Below are positions 35,685-44,344 of a stretch of DNA of 64,000 bases, piece after piece. The DNA comes from Lacipirellula limnantheis (GTDB taxonomy: Bacteria > Planctomycetota > Planctomycetia > Pirellulales > Lacipirellulaceae). Location of the stretch: the NCBI RefSeq assembly GCF_007746075.1, contig NZ_CP036339.1:2755653-2819652 (forward strand). Direction: 5' to 3'. Positions within the stretch are counted from its first letter, which is position 1, and the number at the start of each line of letters is the position of its first letter. Made by a program: the position numbers and the translations under genes. Under the pieces are notes generated by a model. The model saw only the letters and a program-made list of their open reading frames with translations. It was not told the DNA's origin and made no database searches.

Positions 35685-36452
35685 ATGCATCTGGTCGTCG
35701 TCGTTCATTGTGTGCGGCTGATTGCCGTCGGTACGCTAAGCTCGCTCCTGATGTGGGCGACCCCCGCTCATGCGCAGTTTGGCGGTGCGGCGCCGAAAGC
35801 GACCTCTGCAACGGAAGGGAAGGTCGTCGATCCGCCGAAGCTGCCGGCGCCTGAGGGAGCGAAGCGATTGACGAAGGCGGATGAGGTGTGGGTCGATACG
35901 AAGAATCACCGCATCTTCGTCGACGGCTATGTGTCGCTACGCGAAGGGTTCCTGGAAATGCTGGCGTGCCTGGCGGGGACCAAGGAGCACGAGTCGATCC
36001 TCGGCGTGCGAACAAAGGCCCAAACGGTGCATGCAGCGCTGCTGGCGGTGGGCGCCGAGACGGGGCACCCGGTGCAGTTTCGCCCAAAGTTTGCCCCGCC
36101 GACCGGGACGGAGATTGAAATCGAGGTGCAGTGGCTCGACGACAAGGGCCAGTGGCAGAAAGCCCGGGCGCAGGACTGGATCCGGGATTCGAAAACGAAG
36201 AAGCCGATGACGCAGCCGTGGGTCTTTGCCGGGAGCGGCTTTTGGAAGGATGAGCAGGGAAAAGACTTCTACATGGCGGAGTCGGGCGACCTTATCTGCG
36301 TCTCAAACTTCACGACGGCGATGCTCGATATTCCCATCGAGAGCAGCCAATCGAATGAAGGGCTGCTATTCGAAGCAAACAGCGAGAAGATCCCGCCGCT
36401 GGGGACGCCGGTGCGGATGCTGCTCACGCCGAAGTTGAAGGAGAAGAAGTAG
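35685..36452 (+). CDS. Secreted YdjY-domain protein
   Basis: 255 residues from ATG 35685, with a signal peptide (LIAVGTLSSLLMWATPAHAQ). The YdjY-type domain covers residues about 55-250: VWVDTKNHRIFVDGYVSLRE, LEMLACLAGTKEHESILGV, VHAALLAVGAETGHPVQF, GTEIEIEVQWLDDKG, PWVFAGSGFWKDEQGK and CVSNFTTAMLDIPIESSQSN. This domain is widespread in planctomycetes in exported proteins and has no established function. Its TKEHESIL and AESGDLICVSNF phrases are strongly conserved in relatives known to me. It converges on the beta-propeller gene. Confidence 0.85.
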   Translation: MHLVVVVHCVRLIAVGTLSSLLMWATPAHAQFGGAAPKATSATEGKVVDPPKLPAPEGAKRLTKADEVWVDTKNHRIFVDGYVSLREGFLEMLACLAGTKEHESILGVRTKAQTVHAALLAVGAETGHPVQFRPKFAPPTGTEIEIEVQWLDDKGQWQKARAQDWIRDSKTKKPMTQPWVFAGSGFWKDEQGKDFYMAESGDLICVSNFTTAMLDIPIESSQSNEGLLFEANSEKIPPLGTPVRMLLTPKLKEKK

Positions 36453-36524
36453 GGCTGCGCTGACGCCAATTGGCGTTCGCACTTGGTCCCGCCCCCTAGC
36501 CCCTCACTTCGTGCCAGGGCGATC

Positions 36525-37796
36525 TCAATTTCCGGCAGTCGCGTCGCCGCTTTCGCTGACGTCGTAGCAATAGATCAGGTTTTGATCACGCAGGTAGAGT
36601 TTGCCGTTGTTGATGACGGGGTGCGTCCAGATCTTGCCGGCATCCTTGCGTTGGTCGGTCTGCGGGTCGAGCGTGAAGCGGCCATGTTCCTTCCAGCCCT
36701 CGATGGAAGGTTCGATGAGCACTACTTGGCCATCGTCCTCGCCGAGACAGTAAAAGCGGTCGTCGGCGTAGGCGATCGCGCCTTTCTTGAGCGATTCGCG
36801 ATCGCGCCACACCCGCTCGCCCGTCTTCAGATCCTGGCAGACCCAGCCGACGTCGTCTGAAAATCCAAAGACGTGATCGTCCAGAAGAATAACGCCGCCG
36901 TGGTGATTCTTCATCACTTTGTTCTCGTAGACGTCTTTGACCTCGCCGTCGTCCCCGATCTCGACGAGCTTGCAGCCGGCGCCGTAACCGGAAGTGACGT
37001 AGACCATATTGTCTTTGATGATCGACGTCGGAATCACGGCGACCTTGCCCGGCCAAGGACTCGACCAGAGGACGTTGCCGCTTTTGGGATCGAGGCCGAT
37101 GACTTGATCGGCCAGGAGCTGCACGAGCTCCGGACCATTCTTCCCCTGGCGGACAACGAGCGACGAATAGTGGGCGCCGGTGGTGACGTCTTTGGTCTGC
37201 CAGACGACTTCGCCGGTCTTCTTGTCGAGGGCGGCGATGGCGCCTTGCTCGCCGCCGGGGGTGAAGACCACGATGTCTTCGTAGACGAGGGGCGATTCGG
37301 TGAAGCCCCAGGTGGGGATCGATCCGCCCAGTTCTTGCATCGACTTCTTCCACTTCAGTTCGCCGGTGGCCGCTTCGATGCAGACGAGGTTGCCTTGGGC
37401 GCCGAGGGCGTAGATGAACTTGCCGTCGACGGTGGGGGTGCTGCGCGGGCCGTCGCCCCAGTTGTTTTCGAGGACGTCGCCGATTTCGACGGCGTCGAGT
37501 TCCTTGCCGGTGTTCGCGTCAAGAACGAGGAGCAGCTCCTTGCCGCCGCGGGCCCCCATCGTGTAGAGGCGGTCGCCGACGATTGCCGGGCCGGAGTAGC
37601 CGACGCCCGCGTTCTCGAACATCCAGACGCGCGGCGGGCCGCCCGCGGGCCACTCCTGGAGGAGATTCTGCTCCTTGGAGATATCATCGCGATTCGCGCC
37701 GCGCCACTGAGGCCACTCGGCGTAGGCGGCAACGCTCAAGAGCGAGAGGGACGCGAACGAGGCAATGAGAACTGCCGAAAGTTGGCTGCGACGCAT
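36525..37796 (-). CDS. Exported PQQ-type beta-propeller protein
   Basis: 423 residues from ATG 37796, with a signal peptide (LSAVLIASFASLSLLSVAAYA). After WPQWRGANRDDISKE, typical of planctomycete PQQ-like proteins, come repeated WD-like blades: GDRLYTMGARGGKELLLVLD, GKFIYALGAQGNLVCIEAAT, EDIVVFTPGGEQGAIAALD and KTGEVVWQTKDV. Each has the AxDxxTGxxxW pattern of BamB/PQQ dehydrogenase propellers. No PQQ-binding disulfide or catalytic Asp is evident, so a scaffold or ligand-binding role is more likely than a dehydrogenase. Periplasmic or surface location is inferred. Confidence 0.87.
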   Translation of the reverse strand: MRRSQLSAVLIASFASLSLLSVAAYAEWPQWRGANRDDISKEQNLLQEWPAGGPPRVWMFENAGVGYSGPAIVGDRLYTMGARGGKELLLVLDANTGKELDAVEIGDVLENNWGDGPRSTPTVDGKFIYALGAQGNLVCIEAATGELKWKKSMQELGGSIPTWGFTESPLVYEDIVVFTPGGEQGAIAALDKKTGEVVWQTKDVTTGAHYSSLVVRQGKNGPELVQLLADQVIGLDPKSGNVLWSSPWPGKVAVIPTSIIKDNMVYVTSGYGAGCKLVEIGDDGEVKDVYENKVMKNHHGGVILLDDHVFGFSDDVGWVCQDLKTGERVWRDRESLKKGAIAYADDRFYCLGEDDGQVVLIEPSIEGWKEHGRFTLDPQTDQRKDAGKIWTHPVINNGKLYLRDQNLIYCYDVSESGDATAGN

Positions 37797-38106
37797 CGCG
37801 GGAGCGCTCCATCGGTGGCTGGTAGGGCAGGGGAGGACGCCAGGCAGGGGGCGTCGGGACGCCGCTGGCTCACGGCGCATGCTACCAGATGGGATGAGCC
37901 AGCGGCAACTGGCGGCGGGCTCAAGAGGCGTTGAGAACGAACGCGCAAGTCGGGCGTTTCCGGCCCGACCTGCGGCGTATGCATCTCTTTTTCAGCCCCC
38001 GGCTTCGCAGGGGGGTAGTACATCACAGGATGATGCCTACCGGTTTGGTGGCTGCCCCCCCGGCGGAGCCGGGGGCGGAAATAGGCGCGGTCGCTAGTGA
38101 ACTGCG
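37797..38106. other. Intergenic region with palindromic element
   Basis: 310 bases between two minus-strand genes. The only structure is the two-arm element at 37994-38079; no coding frame is supported. Confidence 0.55.
37994..38079. repeat. Two-hairpin element, CCCCCGGCGGAGCCGGGGG family
   Basis: The left arm CCCCCGGCTTCGCAGGGGGG is a hairpin with one mismatch. The right arm CCCCCGGCGGAGCCGGGGG is a perfect 8-base hairpin with a GGA loop. Relatives are at 41836-41920 and 43834-43859. Confidence 0.85.
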
Positions 38107-39834
38107 CTAACTGCCGTGGTCGACGTTCTCCTGACGGTCGTCGAACGATTTAAGCCAAGCGAGCAGCCGCTGCACTTGGCCTCCCTTGATAAGGCTGATT
38201 AACAGGCCGGCGGCGAAGCAGCCGACGCCGAGGGCGAGCCAGCGTTTGCCTTTTAGAAGCATCAGCGCGTCGCTGCGGAGGAGAAGTTGCTCGAGCGCTG
38301 ACGTCGTCGACGAAACCAAGCAGACCGCGAGCGCGACGAGGTTGGCGGTGTGCCGCTGACGTCTCCAATAACAGGCGGCGATGGCGGACAATAACAGCGC
38401 GAGGAGCGCATTGTCAGCGGGCGTGGCGGCCGGAAAGAGAACACGATTCAGAAACAGGGCGGCCAGCGCCGAGAAGACCAAAAAACCGGGGCTGGTTTCC
38501 GCGATCCACTTGGCGAATTCGTCACGATAAATGAGACCAAGGCAAAGAAACGTCAACACGAAGAAGTGCCAGGGGAGGTAGCCGTTGGCAAACGTGAAGG
38601 GGGCGTCGTGAAGAAGAATTGACACTCCGAGCATGGCGTAGGCTACAAACAAGGCGAGACGGAACGAACTGTTTAACCACAGGCCGCGACCGAGGAGGAG
38701 CAAACCGACCGCGGTGGCGGGGAGGAGTTGCAGGGGCGCAAGCGTGTCGAGGCTCACCGTGCCGGGACCAGCCCAGGAGAGAACCGCGAGAGTGGCGAGC
38801 AACCCGCCCTCGGCGCCGGCGACGCGGCGAAGCCAGAGATAAACGAAGTAAATGGCGATGAGCCAGCCGGCGAGTTGCAACGGCGAGCCGACCGTCGATT
38901 GCAGTAGCATGCGATAGAACGACTGGGCGTCGCTCGCGTGGTAACCCGGCAGCGCGAAGAACAGCATGGCGATCGGCAGGCCGACGCCGATGGCGCTGCG
39001 CCACGGATTGCGGCGATGGCTCCCCTCGACCCAGAGAAGCGTTGCAGCCAAGGCGAGCGGAATGAACGCGTAGAGTTGCAGTCCGGAAGAAAACCCCTTT
39101 TCTTTCTCGAACGAAATGCCGAGCGAGAAGGCCCGCAGCACGCCGCCGACGGCGAGGATGACGAACCACGACATCGGATACCAGGGCCATGGCCAAGGGG
39201 CGCCGTGGCGGCGGAGTTCGGTTCCGCGCTGGCGCACGGCGGGAATCAGCATCAGCGCTGTTGCGGCCAACAACGTCGGCAATGCGAGAACGAGCCAGGC
39301 CATTTTTTGCTCTTGGTCGTCGAGCGACAGGTGGCCGAGATACGGGGGATAAGCGAAGAGAATCGCCATCGCCGCGTAACATGGTCCGCGGTATGTCCAA
39401 GGGAGGGGGACATTGAGTCCGCGGATGATGAGCTCGCAGAGAGCGATCGAGAAGATGAACCCCGCGAGCAGGAAGCGGGCGCCGACGCGGGAGTCGTCGA
39501 GGCAGACGCGGTCGAAGCTGGCCGACATCGCGATCATCAGCAAGGCGACGAGCAGCACGAGCGTGCGGGCGTCCTCCCAGACCTTGCCAAAGCGGACGAT
39601 GAGAATCGCCGCAGCGGCGAGCAGCAGCGTGTATCCAGCAAGCAGCCGCATTAGCAGCCAACCTTGCGTCGGGTCGAGGCCGTCGGCAAACGAAACGTGC
39701 AGGCCGTAGAGAGTCAGCAAGGCGCTGATGACGTAGAAGGGATTGTGATTGTAGAGAACGCGCCACCAATCCTGAGCAGCCGAAGGCAGTGCTGGAGCGG
39801 GCAGGTCCTCGACGGACGCTTGTTCAACGGACAT
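38107..39834 (-). CDS. Large many-pass membrane protein
   Basis: 575 residues with about 16-18 hydrophobic helices spread over the whole length, for example WLLMRLLAGYTLLLAAAAIL, MAWLVLALPTLLAATALMLI and YLPWHFFVLTFLCLGLIY. The N-terminal 25 residues are cytosolic and acidic, followed by DWWRVLYNHNPFYVISA, a phrase seen in planctomycete membrane proteins of unknown role. No transporter signature, kinase or glycosyltransferase motif was found. Likely an inner-membrane protein. The flanking genes are unrelated. Confidence 0.78.
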   Translation of the reverse strand: MSVEQASVEDLPAPALPSAAQDWWRVLYNHNPFYVISALLTLYGLHVSFADGLDPTQGWLLMRLLAGYTLLLAAAAILIVRFGKVWEDARTLVLLVALLMIAMSASFDRVCLDDSRVGARFLLAGFIFSIALCELIIRGLNVPLPWTYRGPCYAAMAILFAYPPYLGHLSLDDQEQKMAWLVLALPTLLAATALMLIPAVRQRGTELRRHGAPWPWPWYPMSWFVILAVGGVLRAFSLGISFEKEKGFSSGLQLYAFIPLALAATLLWVEGSHRRNPWRSAIGVGLPIAMLFFALPGYHASDAQSFYRMLLQSTVGSPLQLAGWLIAIYFVYLWLRRVAGAEGGLLATLAVLSWAGPGTVSLDTLAPLQLLPATAVGLLLLGRGLWLNSSFRLALFVAYAMLGVSILLHDAPFTFANGYLPWHFFVLTFLCLGLIYRDEFAKWIAETSPGFLVFSALAALFLNRVLFPAATPADNALLALLLSAIAACYWRRQRHTANLVALAVCLVSSTTSALEQLLLRSDALMLLKGKRWLALGVGCFAAGLLISLIKGGQVQRLLAWLKSFDDRQENVDHGS

Positions 39835-39978
39835 AGAAGAGCCTCCTCAGGCGGCAGCGACGCCGTCCGCGCGTGTCGTCCCCCCGCGCGAGCGCTCAGC
39901 GGCGTCATGGTGATAGAAACCACGACTTTGAGCCAACGCGAAGCTGTGGAGAAAGGCTGTGCAGAGTATTGCACACAA

Positions 39979-40072
39979 GTCTGTGGGAGGCGTCTCCGAC
40001 GCCGATTCCGCGTGACGGGATCGATGAACAGCAGCCAGCAATCCGTCATCGGGGTCGGAGACCCCTCCCACA
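39979..40072. repeat. Two-hairpin element, GGCGTCTCCGACGCC family
   Basis: The left arm GGGAGGCGTCTCCGACGCC and right arm GGGGTCGGAGACCCCTCCC are the same as at 20819-20910 except in the spacer. Each arm is a self-hairpin with a TCC or GGA loop. Confidence 0.88.
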
Positions 40073-40225
40073 TTCCTCAATTCACTGTGCCGCGCGCTAG
40101 ATCGGCGGCGGCTCAGAAAAGAGCTGCACCATACGCCCTCCGAAGTGAGAGAAGATCGTCAGAACGACGTTCGGAAAAGCGGCCTCTTCTTGTTCCGTTG
40201 TTCGTTCTAAATGGAGGAGGATCTG

Positions 40226-40369
40226 ATGGTCAAGTTTTTTGCAATTAAATGTCGTGATTGTTGCAAATGGACAAGGGGGCTCGGGATGAGAGATGTTCGT
40301 CATCCCGAGCGGAGCGAAGGATCTAGCGTCGCCATCACACTTCCAGATTCTTCGCTCCGCTCAGAATGA
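40226..40369 (+). CDS. Possible 47-residue cysteine-containing mini-protein
   Basis: ATG 40226 follows GGAGGAGG by 5 bases, and an in-frame ATG also lies at 40211. The product starts VKFFAIKCRDCCKWTRG, with a CxxCC cluster that could hold metal, but residues 24-47 (VRHPERSEGSS... LRSE) are a translated intergenic repeat. The first part is AT-rich, unlike neighbours. It may be a remnant or chance frame. Confidence 0.22.
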   Translation: MVKFFAIKCRDCCKWTRGLGMRDVRHPERSEGSSVAITLPDSSLRSE

Positions 40370-40370
40370 C
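40299..40370. repeat. Two-arm inverted repeat, GAGCGGAGCGAAG family
   Basis: CCCGAGCGGAGCGAAGGATC and GATTCTTCGCTCCGCTCAG are imperfect inverted complements flanked by GTCAT / ATGAC. Translation of this word gives the HPERSE/HSERSEES strings also met at 13121. Confidence 0.85.
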
Positions 40371-40472
40371 GGTAGTGACGGGGAAGAGCCTTGGTGAACC
40401 ATCGTCGATGTCCTATTGTCATTGCTGTCGCGTCGACCCACGATCTTCCCAACAAGAAGTGCTTGCTCGGCC

Positions 40473-41726
40473 ATGCTCCGCGCCACGATTGCACGCTACC
40501 GAGCCGCCTACGCCGGGCTTCCGCGGGAAGTCTGGTGGTTGGCCGTGGCGTTGTTCGTCAATCGCTGCGGCGCGATGGTGCTGCCGTTTCTGACGCTTTA
40601 CCTCACGCAAAAGCTCGGCTTCAGCGGGGCGCTCGCCGGGCGGATGGTGAGCGTTTACGGCGTGGGCGCGGTTTGCGGCGCCTATCTTGGCGGGCGGCTG
40701 GCTGAGCGGTTCGGGGCGATACGGTTCCAGACCGTGTGCCTGTTTCTGGCGGCGCCGGGATTCATGTTCCTCCCGCTCTGGAAGACGTGGCCTGCGATGG
40801 CGGCGAACTTGTTCCTGGTGAGTCTGATCGCCGAGGCGGTGCGGCCGGCGAACGCGGCAGCGATCACGCAGCTGACGACGCCTGCGAATCGGATGCGGGC
40901 GTTCGCGCTGCAGCGGCTGGCGGCGAACTTTGGGTTCTCCTTCGGGCCGGCGATCGGCGGGTTGCTGGCGACGATCGACTTCAAGTGGCTGTTTTTCGTT
41001 GACGGCTTCAGCACGATGGCGGCGGGCGGCGCCTTGCTGGCGATCTTTCGGATGCAGCGCATCAAGCGGGTGGTCGATGTTCACCCTTCGACTGTCACCT
41101 CCGCATCGCCGCCGCGCGATCGGCTGTTCGTCGGGTTCCTGCTGCTGATGCTGGCCAACATGATCGTGTTCTTTCAATTCGGCTCGACCTACCCGTTGTT
41201 TCTGCACGATCACTTTGGGCTCAACACCGATTCGATTGGGTTGATGTTTGCAGTGAACACCACCGTGATCGTGCTGTTCGAAATGTTGCTTGTCGACGCC
41301 ATCAAAGATTGGCCGCTGCTGCGGACGATCGGTTGGGGGTGCCTGATTTCGTGCGTCGGGTTCGGCATGCTGCCGTTCGGCCAGTCGGCGCTGTACGCGG
41401 TTGCGGCGATGCTGGTGCTGACGATGGGCGAAATGCTGTCGCTGGCGTTGTCGACTGGGTTTGTCGCGAATCGGAGCGGCGCCGGCGGCGAGGCGAGTTA
41501 CATGGGGTGGTACATGGTGATGCTGGCGACAGCGTCGGTCGCGGGGCCGGCGATTGGCTCGACGATTTACCAGGCGAATCCGAATGCGGTCTGGTACGGG
41601 GCGCTGGGGGTTGGCGTCGCGGTTCTCGCCGGCTTCCAGTGGCTGGCCAGCGGCGATCGGCGGCCGGTGGAGGTGCATGATGCGGCGCCGGAGTGGGCGG
41701 AGGCGATGCCGCAGTTGGCGGAGTGA
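40473..41726 (+). CDS. MFS transporter
   Basis: 417 residues from ATG 40473, with 12 predicted helices. The motif between helices 2 and 3, GGRLAERFGAIR, is the major-facilitator A-motif, and the opening WWLAVALFVNRCGAMVLPFL with LTLYLTQKLGFSGALAGRMV resembles MdtH/YceL-type drug-proton antiporters. A charged central loop (FRMQRIKRVVDVHPSTVTSA) separates the two six-helix halves. The substrate is unknown. Downstream come a GTGAGTGG tandem repeat and a bidirectional terminator. Confidence 0.87.
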   Translation: MLRATIARYRAAYAGLPREVWWLAVALFVNRCGAMVLPFLTLYLTQKLGFSGALAGRMVSVYGVGAVCGAYLGGRLAERFGAIRFQTVCLFLAAPGFMFLPLWKTWPAMAANLFLVSLIAEAVRPANAAAITQLTTPANRMRAFALQRLAANFGFSFGPAIGGLLATIDFKWLFFVDGFSTMAAGGALLAIFRMQRIKRVVDVHPSTVTSASPPRDRLFVGFLLLMLANMIVFFQFGSTYPLFLHDHFGLNTDSIGLMFAVNTTVIVLFEMLLVDAIKDWPLLRTIGWGCLISCVGFGMLPFGQSALYAVAAMLVLTMGEMLSLALSTGFVANRSGAGGEASYMGWYMVMLATASVAGPAIGSTIYQANPNAVWYGALGVGVAVLAGFQWLASGDRRPVEVHDAAPEWAEAMPQLAE

Positions 41727-41731
41727 TGGGA

Positions 41732-41783
41732 GGTGAGTGGGTGAGTGGGTGAGTGGGTGAGTGGGTGAGTGGGTGAGTGGGTG
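41732..41783. repeat. 8-base tandem repeat GGTGAGTG
   Basis: About 6.5 perfect copies of GGTGAGTG directly after the MFS stop codon, 10 bases before the terminator stem. Uniform copies suggest slippage expansion. There are no unique spacers, so it is not a CRISPR. Confidence 0.95.
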
Positions 41784-41792
41784 GCGCAATAA

Positions 41793-41834
41793 AAACGGCG
41801 GCGGAGAGGTGACTCTCCGCCGCCGTTTATTTTT
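41793..41834. terminator. Bidirectional rho-independent terminator
   Basis: AAACGGCGGCGGAGAG, loop GTGA, CTCTCCGCCGCCGTTT: a perfect 16-pair stem with a T-rich run TTTATTTTT on the right and A-run AAAAA on the left. It can stop transcripts of the convergent MFS (plus) and Bax-inhibitor (minus) genes. Confidence 0.95.
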
Positions 41835-41835
41835 C

Positions 41836-41920
41836 AGCCCCCGGCTCCGCCGGGGGGTAGCGTTAAGTTGGGCGACGTCGACCCGGATGGTGACCGACCC
41901 CCTGGCGGAGCCAGGGACTG
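41836..41920. repeat. Two-hairpin element, CCCCCGGCGGAGCCGGGGG family
   Basis: Left arm CCCCCGGCTCCGCCGGGGG and right arm CCCTGGCGGAGCCAGGG are each perfect self-hairpins. The right arm has T-A in place of C-G on both sides of the stem, a compensatory change. Confidence 0.88.
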
Positions 41921-41931
41921 CAGGTGCGCTG

Positions 41932-42660
41932 CTAACGCCGGTTGAGCGACATCAGTAGTTGTAGAACGTACCAGAACATCAGTGCGACCGACGCGAAGAG
42001 CGCCAATGAGGCGGCGACGTGTTGGCCAATCCGATAGTGATGCATCACGTTGCTGGTATCGTAGAGGATATAACCGGCGCAGAGGACCAGCATCGCGGCG
42101 ATGAAGACGATGCCGAGATTGAAGCCGAAGAGGATCGCACAGACGATCACTCCCATGGCAGCGAAGCCGCCGACGACTAGGGCCGTGCGCAGGAATGAAA
42201 AGTCCGTGCCTGTCACGAAGACGGCGGCAGTGAGGCCAACGAAAATGACGCCGGTTAGAACGGCAGCGTTCAAAATAACGCCCGGCGGCCCGGACTGTTG
42301 GGCGACGTAAAGTAGCGGAAGCGTGATGATTGACTGGGCGATCACGTAGAGTCCCAGGCCCATGTACTGAGTTTGCGGGCTGGTGGAGGACATGGCCCAC
42401 GAGTTCGCCAAGTAGCTGACGCCCATGAAGGCGGCCATGACAATGAGCCAGCCGTACTGGGTCCCGAGCATAAGGCCTGCGAGCGGCTCGGCGAACGAAG
42501 AATTCAGCAGCACCGCCTCAATGGCCGTGAAGGCCAAGACCGCGCCGAGCAGATGGAGATAGGTCTTGCGAATAAACGACGCACGGGTGTTCTCGTCGGC
42601 CTGGGCCGCCGTCATCCCCCAGTTGAGGTAGGGGTTGTTGTTGTCCTGTGCGTAGTTCAT
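41932..42660 (-). CDS. Bax inhibitor-1 / YccA family membrane protein
   Basis: 242 residues from ATG 42660, with AGGAGAG 8 bases upstream. Seven helices are predicted, from FIRKTYLHLLGAVLAFTAIE to the C-terminal SLALFASVALMFWYVLQLL. The family's acidic pair and loop are seen in LVLCAGYILYDTSNVMHHYR, where the Asp is the proton/calcium gate in BI-1 homologues. Bacterial members such as YbhL, YccA and BsYetJ are pH-sensitive calcium leak channels or FtsH modulators. The N-terminus (NYAQDNNNPYLNWGMTAAQA) is cytosolic. Confidence 0.9.
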   Translation of the reverse strand: MNYAQDNNNPYLNWGMTAAQADENTRASFIRKTYLHLLGAVLAFTAIEAVLLNSSFAEPLAGLMLGTQYGWLIVMAAFMGVSYLANSWAMSSTSPQTQYMGLGLYVIAQSIITLPLLYVAQQSGPPGVILNAAVLTGVIFVGLTAAVFVTGTDFSFLRTALVVGGFAAMGVIVCAILFGFNLGIVFIAAMLVLCAGYILYDTSNVMHHYRIGQHVAASLALFASVALMFWYVLQLLMSLNRR

Positions 42661-42806
42661 CGCATTCTCTCCTGAATGTGGTCGTGTACGAATTGAAGAC
42701 GGCGGCGATCTGACGCCTGGACGGCGCGCGGACCGGCTCTGCCGTTTGTCCCCAAATTCTACCTCATTTTGGGGAAGCGGTGACAGCAATTATGCCGTTT
42801 ACGAGA

Positions 42807-43733
42807 TCAGCGGCGGCCGGTCTGGTCGCGGAAGGTGCTCTCGAAGATCTTGTCGGCGTTAGCCGTCTCGAAGCCATCGCGGCGATGTTCACGGCAGACT
42901 TCGCCTTCAGGGAGCGTCGCAAACTGCGGCAGGACGCGGCGTTCGGCGAACTCGACGTACGAGCCGGCGATTTGCTGCGTCGTTTCGCCGCCGGCGGCCA
43001 AGGGGAACGTCGCGTCGACCATTTCAGCGACGGTGGAGCTTTGCAAGAGCAGGCCGTCGCCGCTGATTTTGATTTCGCCGCCGGAGTTGTTGAGCTTAAA
43101 GCCGTGCGACTTGAGGAACTCGTTGAACTTCTCCACGGTGTCGTACTGATCGGGAAGATTGTGGACGCTCACCGTGAAGTGGTTGAGGTAGTAACGGTTG
43201 TAAATCACCCAGGCGGCGTACTCGCTCTCGTCGGCGAGCCGTTGGTAATCTTCCCAAGTCGGCGTGCGCCAGAGGGGACTGTGGAGGAATTGATCGACGG
43301 CAGCGCCGTCATCGAGATTCAGTGAGTCGACCGGATCGCTCGTCACCTCGTCGGTGTAAGAGTGGATGATGCGCTGCGATTCGGGCGACAGCTCGTCGAC
43401 GCAGAGCTCGCTGATGAAAATCCGCGGATAACGCGCCACCGGCGGGGCGTACCAGTAGGCGTCGAGTTTCTTGCCGTCGAAGCGGAGGAAGTCGCGCTTG
43501 GCGTAGCCGTAGTGGAGGAAGATTTTTTCGAACGACGCAATGCCGAGATTAGGGACGCCCATCGTGCGGAAGGCAATGTGGTCATTCTCGATGTCGCCGA
43601 CGGAACCAACCAAGCCGGCGGCGACCATGGCACGGACGACGCCGTCGACGTCGGGAACGCGTTCGCGGTAGCGACGCATCAAGCCATCAAGGACGAAATC
43701 AAGCGGTGCGGCGGTGGAAGCGGTGTGAATCAT
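42807..43733 (-). CDS. DUF1338 family, 2-oxoadipate dioxygenase/decarboxylase-like
   Basis: 308 residues from ATG 43733. Conserved non-heme iron ligands can be read: His in ENDHIAFRTMG, His in YYLNHFTVSVHNL and Glu in GSYVEFAERRVLPQF. The glyoxalase-like fold phrases YPRIFISELCVDEL and FLKSHGFKLNNSGG are present. The best known relative, HglS/YdcJ, converts 2-oxoadipate to 2-hydroxyglutarate in lysine breakdown. Shorter members of this size are often annotated only as DUF1338, so the exact substrate is inferred. No lysine-pathway genes are nearby. Confidence 0.87.
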   Translation of the reverse strand: MIHTASTAAPLDFVLDGLMRRYRERVPDVDGVVRAMVAAGLVGSVGDIENDHIAFRTMGVPNLGIASFEKIFLHYGYAKRDFLRFDGKKLDAYWYAPPVARYPRIFISELCVDELSPESQRIIHSYTDEVTSDPVDSLNLDDGAAVDQFLHSPLWRTPTWEDYQRLADESEYAAWVIYNRYYLNHFTVSVHNLPDQYDTVEKFNEFLKSHGFKLNNSGGEIKISGDGLLLQSSTVAEMVDATFPLAAGGETTQQIAGSYVEFAERRVLPQFATLPEGEVCREHRRDGFETANADKIFESTFRDQTGRR

Positions 43734-43833
43734 CGGCGGGAAACCTGTCGCGGTGGAACTTGAAATCTGCTCATGTAGGCCCGGCACCCGGTCGGGGGTG
43801 GAGGTGTGGGTATACTTTGCTCTTGCGTATCGC

Positions 43834-43859
43834 TAGCCCCCGGCGGAGCCGGGGGCGGA
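43834..43859. repeat. Solo arm, CCCCCGGCGGAGCCGGGGG family
   Basis: Identical to the right arm at 38055-38079, with the same GCGGA flank; no partner arm is nearby. It lies between the DUF1338 start and the UspA stop. Confidence 0.85.
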
Positions 43860-43918
43860 AGGAGGGTGGGGCGCGCCTGCGGGCTTGCGCGTTCACGAGA
43901 GCCAATCTCACATTAGTA

Positions 43919-44344
43919 TTATGACCGCAGAACGAGAACTGGGCAGTGGGCTAGTCGAATTACCCGCTCGGCCACCGACCCAATGAGCAGGTGAGCCAAG
44001 CCTGTGCGGCCGTGGGAAGGCATCACGATCAGCCCGATTCCGGCGGTCTTCGCACATTCGGCGATCTCATGGCCGGGGTCTCCAAATAGGATCTGGAACT
44101 TCACCCCCCGGTATTTTGGGGCGTCATAGCGTCGGTGGAGCGAGTGGAGCAGGGTCTCATTTCGTTCGGCGTCGGTCGCGATGTAAACGACTCCCGGCTC
44201 GAACGCCCCGAGGGGCGGTGCGACGTGGACGGCCGTGATCTGCTCGCTCGCCGCGGCGATTTCCAACGCGGCGTCGAGAGCTTGGTCGGATTCCTCGGAG
44301 AAATCCAGCGGGACGAGGAGCTTGGCATTAGCGTAGCGATTCAT
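43919..44344 (-). CDS. Universal stress protein UspA family
   Basis: 141 residues, one domain. It opens with KLLVPLDFSEESDQALDAAL and carries the ATP-site region LIVMPSHGRTGLAHLLIGSVAERVIRLA near the C-terminus, followed by CPVLVLR. The HG-9x-GS part of the ATP motif is intact; the first glycine position is proline, as in many relatives. Binds ATP or acts as a stress signal protein in the cytosol. It lies divergent from the globin-sensor kinase, 515 bases apart. Confidence 0.92.
   Translation of the reverse strand: MNRYANAKLLVPLDFSEESDQALDAALEIAAASEQITAVHVAPPLGAFEPGVVYIATDAERNETLLHSLHRRYDAPKYRGVKFQILFGDPGHEIAECAKTAGIGLIVMPSHGRTGLAHLLIGSVAERVIRLAHCPVLVLRS

Larger units (their letters stand above)
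39835..40472. other. Divergent intergenic region rich in repeats
   Basis: 638 bases between the many-pass protein and the MFS gene. It holds the two-hairpin element at 39979-40072, the repeat at 40299-40370 and an AT-rich stretch at 40110-40270. A 47-codon plus-strand frame at 40226-40369 has GGAGGAGG just upstream, but its second half is the repeat. Confidence 0.55.

Noticed and set aside
41732..41783. Tandem array considered as a CRISPR-like repeat
   Set aside because: 8-base units follow each other without spacers and no cas gene is nearby.
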